Of a DNA stretch of 64,000 nucleotides, positions 18,720-24,489 are shown piece after piece. Every line of letters starts with the position of its first letter. Position 1 is the stretch's first letter. A model generated the notes under the pieces. It made no database searches and was not told where the DNA came from. It saw only the letters and a program-made list of their open reading frames with translations. This DNA is from Parahaliea maris (GTDB lineage: Bacteria; Pseudomonadota; Gammaproteobacteria; Pseudomonadales; Halieaceae): NCBI RefSeq assembly GCF_008064665.1, contig NZ_VRZA01000001.1, positions 434,001 through 498,000 of the forward strand. Reading direction: 5' to 3'. A program made the position numbers and the translations under genes.

Positions 18720-18754
18720 ACAGCGTTGGGTTCCTCGGTCTTATTGTTCTGTGG

Positions 18755-19876
18755 TTACCGGGCTAACAAATCCGCCCGCAGCTCCGCCAGCGGTACCACG
18801 CGGGTCTGCACGGGCGGCTTGTCCTGTGCTTCCACATAGCGCAGCAGCATGGAACCATTGCCATGCCCCGCGGTGTCCAGCCAGTTGGGGTAATCCGCCC
18901 CGGGATTCCCACCGGCAATCACTATCCGCACGCTGCCATCGGCTTCGGCCACGGCGTTGTGCTTGTTCACGCATACCCGGTGATAGCGGTAATCGAGAGA
19001 TTCCATCCAGTAGTTGGATAACTGCAGGTTCCAGGTGCGACACTGCTGCGGCGGGGTAAACTCGACGACCAGGGCTTCATCCGGGCCCAGTCGCCAGTAA
19101 CTGTTGTGGTAGTAGATGGACGGGTCCCCCCCGGCCCGCAGGCACATGGCCTGGTCGTTCGGGGGCAGCTGGTTGATATGCTCCGAGAACACCTGCATCC
19201 ACTGATGGAACAGGCCCGCGGTACCGGAAACAAAGGGCACCACCGCCTGTAACTGGGCGGCAAATTCCGCCGGGCGCAGTTGTGCGTCCCGCGCAGGGTT
19301 GAGGCATTCGATGGACAGTTCCGCCCGGCGCTCGCTGGCGCGGTCCTTGAAGGTCTGGCGCACCAGCAGGTTGTCGGTGGCCTCGGTCATGGGCAGCCAG
19401 TTACCGGGGTACTCGGTCGCCGAGACCATCAGTTCGAAGTCACCGTTGGCGTCCACGTCCAGTTCATCGATTTCGACATGGCCGGTCGGCGCCATGTCGC
19501 CCTGCCCGGCGAAGGAGCCGGCCTTGGTCTCGATGCTGAGGTAGTCGACGCTGCCGCGATTGCCGCGAATGCGATATTCATGGCGGCCATCCACGGCGCA
19601 GTTCTGGTAGAAGTTGTCCGGGTTGTCGTTGCCGATTTTGGCGGTTTCGTGGGACAGGGAGTAGAACTGGGGGTGCTGGGGGTCGTCGAATTCGATCTGC
19701 TTCTCGAGGCCGAGACGCAACAGACGGGTCAGGTAGCGGTAACCCTCGGCCCGGGTCAGGGCGTCACGGGGCACGCCCTCGGCCAGTATCTGCTGGCCGG
19801 CGCTTTTCAGTTCATCGCAGAATATGTTCCAGAGTTCGCCGCTGAGTAATTGTTGTTCGAGGGTTGTCTCGGCCAT
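18755..19876 (-). CDS. DUF1214-domain protein of unknown function
   Basis: A 373-residue protein with no signal peptide. The C-terminal half has the DUF1214 pattern (DEALVVEFTPPQQCRTWNLQL, NWLDTAGHGNGSMLLRYVEA), an all-beta fold also found in DUF1254/DUF1214 proteins. The N-terminal half contains YRYLTRLLRLGLEKQIEF and NPDNFYQNCAVDG, a block that recurs in proteins encoded next to sulfotransferases. The biochemical role is unknown. Position as the first gene of the sulfotransferase-cysC-sat unit suggests it acts on the sulfated molecule or its acceptor; this is inference. Confidence 0.75.
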   Translation of the reverse strand: MAETTLEQQLLSGELWNIFCDELKSAGQQILAEGVPRDALTRAEGYRYLTRLLRLGLEKQIEFDDPQHPQFYSLSHETAKIGNDNPDNFYQNCAVDGRHEYRIRGNRGSVDYLSIETKAGSFAGQGDMAPTGHVEIDELDVDANGDFELMVSATEYPGNWLPMTEATDNLLVRQTFKDRASERRAELSIECLNPARDAQLRPAEFAAQLQAVVPFVSGTAGLFHQWMQVFSEHINQLPPNDQAMCLRAGGDPSIYYHNSYWRLGPDEALVVEFTPPQQCRTWNLQLSNYWMESLDYRYHRVCVNKHNAVAEADGSVRIVIAGGNPGADYPNWLDTAGHGNGSMLLRYVEAQDKPPVQTRVVPLAELRADLLAR

Positions 19877-20030
19877 TGATGTTGCTCTTGTCGCCAGCTA
19901 CCAGTAGGGGATGAGCAGTCTCGCAAAGCGCGGGGGAAAGGGCATCACCCTAACGGGTGGTATCCATTTAAAGGTTCGTCGAACACTAACGGGGAATAGT
20001 GGCGCCAGGTGATTGAGAGGGTTGAAGCCG

Positions 20031-20140
20031 CGTATACGGCACGCGGGGCCCGTCCGGGACACGCTGTGGATACGTCCATGTACGCTTCTAATCGGCTTCC
20101 TGCCTCATAGAGTCCCGGACGGGCCCCGCGTACCGCACAC
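20031..20140. repeat. Palindromic intergenic repeat, copy 1
   Basis: The 320-nt gap between the DUF1214 gene and the small membrane gene contains a perfect 20-bp inverted repeat (20041-20060 / 20112-20131, core GGGGCCCGTCCGGGAC) around a 51-nt loop. The loop holds ACGCTGTGGATACGTCCATG. Imperfect pairing continues for about nine bases outward. Copies 2 and 3, with related loops, lie at 28.5 and 28.7 kb. The rest of the gap shows nothing recognisable. Confidence 0.8.
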
Positions 20141-20196
20141 GCTCCCCCCGTAGACTGTCGAGGTTGGCGACTTCGTCACTTGTTCGCCAATGCCAG

Positions 20197-20373
20197 TCAG
20201 AGGTAGTAATTCACCAGCGACAGCACCAGCATCAGGCCCACAAGCGGCACCAGCCAGCGCCGCAGGCGGGCCATTTTTTCCGGGCTGGCCGGTGCCGCGA
20301 AGCGCTCGCCGAGGACGACCATCAAGGCCACTCCGCCGAAGATCAGCAGTAGTACCAGAAACAGGTTGTTCAC
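20197..20373 (-). CDS. Small two-helix membrane protein
   Basis: A 58-codon frame starts at a GTG at 20373 with a strong GGGAGGA ribosome-binding site 6-7 nt upstream. It begins 14 nt after the trmH stop. The product has two hydrophobic segments, NNLFLVLLLIFGGVALMVVL and WLVPLVGLMLVLSLVNYYL, separated by a basic loop (GERFAAPASPEKMARLRR), which predicts a hairpin inner-membrane protein with a cytoplasmic loop. Its function is unknown. Codon use and GC at third positions match its neighbours, and it is likely cotranscribed with trmH. Confidence 0.75.
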   Translation of the reverse strand: MNNLFLVLLLIFGGVALMVVLGERFAAPASPEKMARLRRWLVPLVGLMLVLSLVNYYL

Positions 20374-20387
20374 GCGGGTCCTCCCTG

Positions 20388-21101
20388 TTAGTGAGCTTCG
20401 CTTTCGCCGGCCAGTGGCGCCCTGCCTTCCCGCACTGCAGCATACCAGGCGGAGGGAACCACCAGGTCACCTGCCTCGTCGATGGGTGGGTAGGCCAGGC
20501 CTCGCTCTGTGCAGTACTCAACGAGATCGGGATAGGCCCACTCGAACAGCAGCCGGCGGTAGGTGGCCCGGTCGATCCGGCACTGGTCGTACAGGCCGGC
20601 TTCAGCGCGCTGGCGCTGGGCTTCGGCGAGGATGATGCCCGAGGCGACCGAGACGTTATAGGACTCCACCATACCCATCATGGGTACGGTGATAAAGCCG
20701 TCGACCCGGGCCCTGGCCTCCACGCTGACGCCGCGCCGCTCGGCGCCCAGTAACACCGCCGTGGGCTTGCAGTAGTCGATCTCCCGATAGTCCCGCGCGC
20801 CCTCCCCCAGGTGCGCCGCCAGCACCTGGTAGCCCTGCGCCTGCAGACCGGAGATGGCTTCGTCCACGGCGGCGTGGCGGTGCACTTCGACCCAGCGATG
20901 GGAACCCATGGCGGTACCGCGGAAGGCGCGGTAGTCCTCTTCGCCGAGTACGGCGTGGATGGCCATGATGCCGGCGGCGTCACAGTTGCGCACGATGGCG
21001 GAGAGGTTGCGCTGTTTGTTAACGAAGTCGGTGACCAGGGTCAGGTCGGGCTGGCGTCGTTCCAATACGGCCCGCAGGCGTGCGCTGCGTTCGGGAGTCA
21101 T
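20388..21101 (-). CDS. trmH: tRNA (guanosine(18)-2'-O)-methyltransferase
   Basis: A 237-residue SpoU/TrmH-family SAM-dependent methyltransferase that methylates the 2'-OH of G18 in the tRNA D-loop. The deep-knot motifs are present: N32-rich motif 1 (RNLSAIVRNCDAAGI), motif 2 (AVLLGAERRGVS) and motif 3 (ITVPMMGMVESYNVSVA). The C-terminal extension (CRIDRATYRRLLFEWAYPDL) is typical of the TrmH group and distinguishes it from the rRNA enzyme RlmB. It begins 4 nt after the upstream epimerase gene. Confidence 0.93.
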   Translation of the reverse strand: MTPERSARLRAVLERRQPDLTLVTDFVNKQRNLSAIVRNCDAAGIMAIHAVLGEEDYRAFRGTAMGSHRWVEVHRHAAVDEAISGLQAQGYQVLAAHLGEGARDYREIDYCKPTAVLLGAERRGVSVEARARVDGFITVPMMGMVESYNVSVASGIILAEAQRQRAEAGLYDQCRIDRATYRRLLFEWAYPDLVEYCTERGLAYPPIDEAGDLVVPSAWYAAVREGRAPLAGESEAH

Positions 21102-21105
21102 TGCT

Positions 21106-22029
21106 TTACTGCAAAAGTTGCGGCGACAGGCTTTCCACCATGCGCCGGACGCCGTCGCGCCAATCCACCGCGGTGGGGCCGATCAACTCGTGCATGCGGG
21201 TGGTATCGATGCTCAGGCTGCCAAACGCCTTGGGGTTTTCCTGAAACACCGGTTCCAGCCCGGTGAGTTCGGTGAGGTAGGCACACCAGGCCTCGATGCT
21301 GGTGGTGTCTGAACCGCCAAAGTTTACTGTGGTCACATCAGTGGAGGCTGCAGCCAGCAGGCGCGGGAGTTTCTCCAGGTAGTCGTCCACGTGCAGCAGG
21401 TTGTAATTGTTGGGGCCCTCCGGGTGAACTTCGATGGGAATCCCCTGTTCCATCATCATCAGGTGGTACCAGGGCCAGCCACCGTTGTCGCCATAGGGAA
21501 CGCTCAAGCGGGCAATGGTGGTGGGAATGCCGAACTGGTGGGCAACGAAACGACACACGGTCTCGGCGGCGATCTTGCTGATGCTGTAGGTGGGAAACAT
21601 CACCCGGTGGTTGTCCCCCAGGGGCGCATCCTCGGCGCGCGGTGCATGGCCCGCGTACTCATACACTGCGGTGGAGGACAGGTGGAGAAAGGCCTTCGCC
21701 TGACGGCAGTGAAGCATCAGGCGCCCCACCCCCTCGCCGTTGGCGGCCAGGTCGTAGTCGAAGTCGCCACTCTTCACCACGGCAAAATTCAGCACATAGT
21801 CGAAGTCGTCGGGCAGGCCTTCGAGCCCTTGGGGGTCGGCCAGGTCCGCGGCCAGACAGGTGGCCCCGAGTGCCTCCACCTGCGCGCGGTCCTCGTCCCG
21901 GGCAAAGCGGGCGAGGGCGTAGACATCGGCCTGTCCGGACCAGGCGGCCAGCACGGGTTGCGCGACCTGGCCGGTGGCGCCGGTGATGAGAATTTTTTTG
22001 TCTTTGATCGCAACGGGATCGAAGGGCAT
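21106..22029 (-). CDS. NAD-dependent epimerase/dehydratase
   Basis: A 307-residue extended short-chain dehydrogenase-family protein. The Rossmann nucleotide-binding motif is ITGATGQVAQP (residues 14-24). The catalytic Ser-Tyr-Lys triad appears as HLSSTAVYEYAG and YSISKIAAE (YxxxK). Such enzymes interconvert or reduce nucleotide sugars or other small carbonyl compounds; the substrate is not evident. The ATG at 22029 follows GAGAGGAA at good spacing, and is preferred to an in-frame ATG at 22050. It is encoded tightly upstream of trmH. Confidence 0.85.
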   Translation of the reverse strand: MPFDPVAIKDKKILITGATGQVAQPVLAAWSGQADVYALARFARDEDRAQVEALGATCLAADLADPQGLEGLPDDFDYVLNFAVVKSGDFDYDLAANGEGVGRLMLHCRQAKAFLHLSSTAVYEYAGHAPRAEDAPLGDNHRVMFPTYSISKIAAETVCRFVAHQFGIPTTIARLSVPYGDNGGWPWYHLMMMEQGIPIEVHPEGPNNYNLLHVDDYLEKLPRLLAAASTDVTTVNFGGSDTTSIEAWCAYLTELTGLEPVFQENPKAFGSLSIDTTRMHELIGPTAVDWRDGVRRMVESLSPQLLQ

Positions 22030-22149
22030 GGCGGTTCCTCTCGTTATCATTGTCGGCAGTGGCCAGCGACGGTCACCCGCCCGTGTACCACCTGCCCGGC
22101 AGTGTAGAGAGCCCCGGCCGGTGCGCCATCACCCATTCGGAGGAGGCTG

Positions 22150-22779
22150 TCAGGAAACGCGGTAGGCCTCGGAAATCTGGTCGGGCCCGGACACATCGCA
22201 TTTCAGGTCCCGCAGCAGGCCGTCCTTGAGGCTGTACACCCAACCGTGTACGGACAATTGCTGCCCGCGAGACCAGGCATTCTGGACGATGGTGGTGTGA
22301 CACACATTCGCCACCTGGCTGACCACGTTGAGCTCACAGAGCCTGTCCACCCGGGCATCGTCATCGGACAGGGGGGTCAGCTGGTCCTGGTGCCGGTGTT
22401 GTACATCCTTGATATTGCGCAGCCAGTTGTCGATCAGGCCGTTATCACTGTTTTCGAAGGCTGCGCGCACCCCCCCGCAGCCGTAGTGGCCGACCACCAG
22501 GACATACTTCACCTTGAGGACATCCACTGCATACTGCAGCACGCTGAGACAGTTGAAGTCGGTATGAACCACCACGTTGGCCACATTGCGGTGAACGAAA
22601 ACCTCACCCGGCAGCAGGCCGACAATCTGGTTGGCGGGTACCCGGCTGTCGGAACAGCCAATCCACAGGAACTCGGGACTTTGCTGGTTGGCCAGTTTCT
22701 CGAAAAAATCCGGATCGCTGGTCTTGATGCTCTCCGCCCAGTTGCGGTTGTTGTCAAACAGCTGATTGATCGTTTTCAC
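22150..22779 (-). CDS. can: Beta-class carbonic anhydrase
   Basis: A 209-residue cytoplasmic beta-carbonic anhydrase that interconverts CO2 and bicarbonate. The zinc ligands are visible: C42 and D44 in IGCSDSRVP, and H98 and C101 in VVGHYGCGGVRAAF. The sequence closely follows the E. coli Can (220 residues), including MKTINQLFDNNRNWAESIK at the start. It is followed at 32 nt spacing (upstream) by the GGDEF-like gene on the same strand. Confidence 0.95.
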   Translation of the reverse strand: MKTINQLFDNNRNWAESIKTSDPDFFEKLANQQSPEFLWIGCSDSRVPANQIVGLLPGEVFVHRNVANVVVHTDFNCLSVLQYAVDVLKVKYVLVVGHYGCGGVRAAFENSDNGLIDNWLRNIKDVQHRHQDQLTPLSDDDARVDRLCELNVVSQVANVCHTTIVQNAWSRGQQLSVHGWVYSLKDGLLRDLKCDVSGPDQISEAYRVS

Positions 22780-22811
22780 GGCGAAACTCTCCCGGCAGAT
22801 ATGCCGGGATT

Positions 22812-23954
22812 CTACACCATAAGGGTGGTAAGGCGATTCACCTGGCAGCGGTTCCCCCCCATCTTCCTGGCCGACTCCAGCGCCTTGGTCGCCGTGTTTT
22901 CGATCTGCCTGGCCAGTTGCCCCATATCGATGGCGGGAAACTGCTGCGGTTCCCAGGTGGCGTAGCCAATGCTGACGGTTACCTGGAGGTTGGCGCCGCG
23001 ACCATCATCCACGGCGAAATGCTCGATATCGCTGCGGATACGCTCGGCGATCTCCGACGTCAGCACCTCGCCGCTGCCGGGCACCAGCACGGCCAGGCGG
23101 GCGCCGTCCAGGCGGGCCAGGTAATCGGAGGTACGCAGGTCGGAGGAGATTCGCTCGGAGATCTTTTTGATCAGAAACTGGCCGGTCACCTCGCCATAGC
23201 TCTGGTAAAGGTCATCGTACTCGTCGATATCCAGCAGCAACACCGATACCGGCTGGTCGGCCCGGCGCGCCCGGGCCAGTTCCCTGGCGATGTCTTTCTG
23301 GAAGCCGCGCAGGTTACTGATCTGGGTCAGGGGGTCGATCATCGTCAGGCGGGAGATCTGCTGTCGGCTCACCGCGTTGCGGAAGCAGAGGGAGACCACC
23401 GAGCCCAGGTGGGCGACATGATCCAGTTCGGCCTCGTCCAGGGCAAAGGACGGCTCGCCGATGCCGCAGTGGAAACTGCCAATGACCCGCCCGCCGTCCT
23501 GCAGGGGAATCAACAGGGCCTGCTCGACCCCACGGCTCGACTTGAGAATCTCGAACATGCGGGTGTCCGCGGCGTCAATCAGTTCCACCGCCGGCTCCAG
23601 GTCATAGAGTTCCTGCATGGCGAACACATCTTTGTGCAATTGCAGGGCCGGGCCGTAACGCTCGGGGTCGGCCATGAGGCCGGCGAGAACCTGTTCGGGG
23701 TCGTAGAGCCAGAGCTCGGCCGCAGCAAATCCGAAGTGGCGCGGCAGGTTGACCAGTAACACCTCCAACAGGGCCTGCAGGTCGGCGGCCCCCAGCAGCA
23801 TGTACTCCATCTGCTGGGTCTGGCGGTAGAGGTATTTATTGAGGCTGAGGGTTTCCCTCAAGTGACGCTGCCGGATCTCCTCTGGTGTCTCTGCCGGCGG
23901 CGCGCCCTCGATTTCTTCCATAGGGTGGTACTCATCAAAAGGCTGTTCCGCCAT
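22812..23954 (-). CDS. GAF/DUF484-like protein with degenerate GGDEF domain
   Basis: A 380-residue soluble protein. Residues ~40-205 form a GAF-like (DUF484-type) sensor domain. Residues ~215-370 form a GGDEF domain (LTMIDPLTQISNLRGFQKDI at its start). The catalytic signature is lost: the GGDEF position reads DGARL. The inhibitory-site RxxD is kept five residues earlier (RTSDYLARL). It is therefore unlikely to synthesise c-di-GMP but may bind it, as PelD does. The metal-binding Asp near the start of the domain (LLLDIDEYDDL) is retained. The ATG at 23954 follows AGGGGA. Confidence 0.85.
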   Translation of the reverse strand: MAEQPFDEYHPMEEIEGAPPAETPEEIRQRHLRETLSLNKYLYRQTQQMEYMLLGAADLQALLEVLLVNLPRHFGFAAAELWLYDPEQVLAGLMADPERYGPALQLHKDVFAMQELYDLEPAVELIDAADTRMFEILKSSRGVEQALLIPLQDGGRVIGSFHCGIGEPSFALDEAELDHVAHLGSVVSLCFRNAVSRQQISRLTMIDPLTQISNLRGFQKDIARELARARRADQPVSVLLLDIDEYDDLYQSYGEVTGQFLIKKISERISSDLRTSDYLARLDGARLAVLVPGSGEVLTSEIAERIRSDIEHFAVDDGRGANLQVTVSIGYATWEPQQFPAIDMGQLARQIENTATKALESARKMGGNRCQVNRLTTLMV

Positions 23955-23993
23955 TGATCGTTCCCCTGTTGGGTCGTGATTCGACCCTTGTTA

Positions 23994-24022
23994 TTGGCAG
24001 CTCAGTGTAAGCGCCCTATAAT
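23994..24022 (+). promoter_or_regulatory. Sigma70 promoter of the thiamine locus
   Basis: TTGGCA (23994-23999), a 17-nt spacer and TATAAT (24017-24022) form a near-consensus promoter. The predicted transcription start at about 24029-24031 is directly ahead of the first pairing strand of the TPP riboswitch. Confidence 0.8.
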
Positions 24023-24032
24023 GCCGATGCAA

Positions 24033-24380
24033 ACCTGGGGGTGGCGAGTGTCATGTCCGGTTGATTCACTGTATTTCAGAGCCTACAGAAAACGCTGCAA
24101 CAAGGCGCGACCCGCAGAGAATACTGGTTGTATTTTCAAGGGGAGCAACGCAGTGGCAGCGTTTTCTGTAGGCTCCCGAAGGGCGCGCCAGCCAAAGCTT
24201 CTGGCCGCGTTGCGCCTTTTGCCAAGGGCTACGGCCATTGCCTGCAAGACGCGCCTTGCCAGAAGCTTTGGCTGGCACGCTGAAATGCAGCGAATCAACC
24301 GGACATGACACCCTGCCTGAGATGCCTTTACCGGCGAACCCTTTGAACCTGATCCGGTTAGAACCGGCGTAGGGACAGGT
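24033..24380 (+). ncRNA. TPP riboswitch with large P3 insertion
   Basis: The right half is a textbook thi-box: CTGAGATGCC, then ACCCTTTGAACCTGATC, a CCGG-TTAGAA-CCGG hairpin and GCGTAGGGA. P1 pairs ACCTG (24033-24037) with CAGGT (24376-24380). P2 pairs GGGGT (24038-24042) with ACCC (24338-24341). P3 opens with GGC/GCC (24043-24045 / 24315-24317), then after a small internal loop GTGTCATG pairs with CATGACAC (24048-24055 / 24304-24311). The P3 helix then continues into about 260 nt of inserted inverted-repeat DNA instead of the usual short loop. It lies between a strong promoter and a TonB receptor/PnuT operon, so it senses TPP and represses thiamine uptake genes. Confidence 0.93.
24049..24310. 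repeat. MITE/REP-like element inside riboswitch P3
   Basis: A 262-bp element is bounded by 31-bp inverted repeats with two mismatches (24049-24079 and 24280-24310, starting TGTCATGTCCGGTTGATTC). Inside are two hairpins: a perfect 20-bp stem (24079-24098 / 24156-24175, GAGCCTACAGAAAACGCTGC) and a perfect 18-bp stem (24188-24205 / 24258-24275, CCAGCCAAAGCTTCTGGC). The two hairpin loops are related to each other in inverted orientation: both contain CAAGGCGCG near one foot and GCAACGC near the other. It encodes no plausible protein, and no target-site duplication was seen. Confidence 0.8.
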
Positions 24381-24427
24381 GCTTCGGCTGTGTAATCCCG
24401 GCTGCCTGCTGGCGGCTTTTACACGCC

Positions 24428-24485
24428 TCTCCTCCCGCTCCGCTATTCAAACCGGTTCTCTCTTGTTTTTATTTTGAGGAGAACC
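24428..24485 (+). promoter_or_regulatory. Expression platform: possible RBS sequestration
   Basis: The ribosome-binding site GAGGAGA (24476-24482) is preceded by two complementary strings. TCTCCTC (24428-24434) pairs with GAGGAGA. GGTTCTC (24454-24460) pairs with GAGAACC (24479-24485). There is no hairpin followed by a U-run between the aptamer and the ATG, so control of translation initiation is more likely than attenuation. Confidence 0.55.
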
Positions 24486-24489
24486 CGAC

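Noticed and set aside
24066-24311. Short open frames in the riboswitch region, on both strands
   Set aside because: They arise from the inverted-repeat structure; their translations mirror each other and show no protein character.
24041-24318. Target-site duplication flanking the riboswitch insertion
   Set aside because: No direct repeat was found at the element's edges; the flanking bases instead pair with each other as P3 of the aptamer.
24384-24427. Rho-independent terminator after the TPP aptamer
   Set aside because: A hairpin can form (GTGTAA...TTACAC with a GC-rich inner stem) but no T-tract follows, so translational control is favoured.
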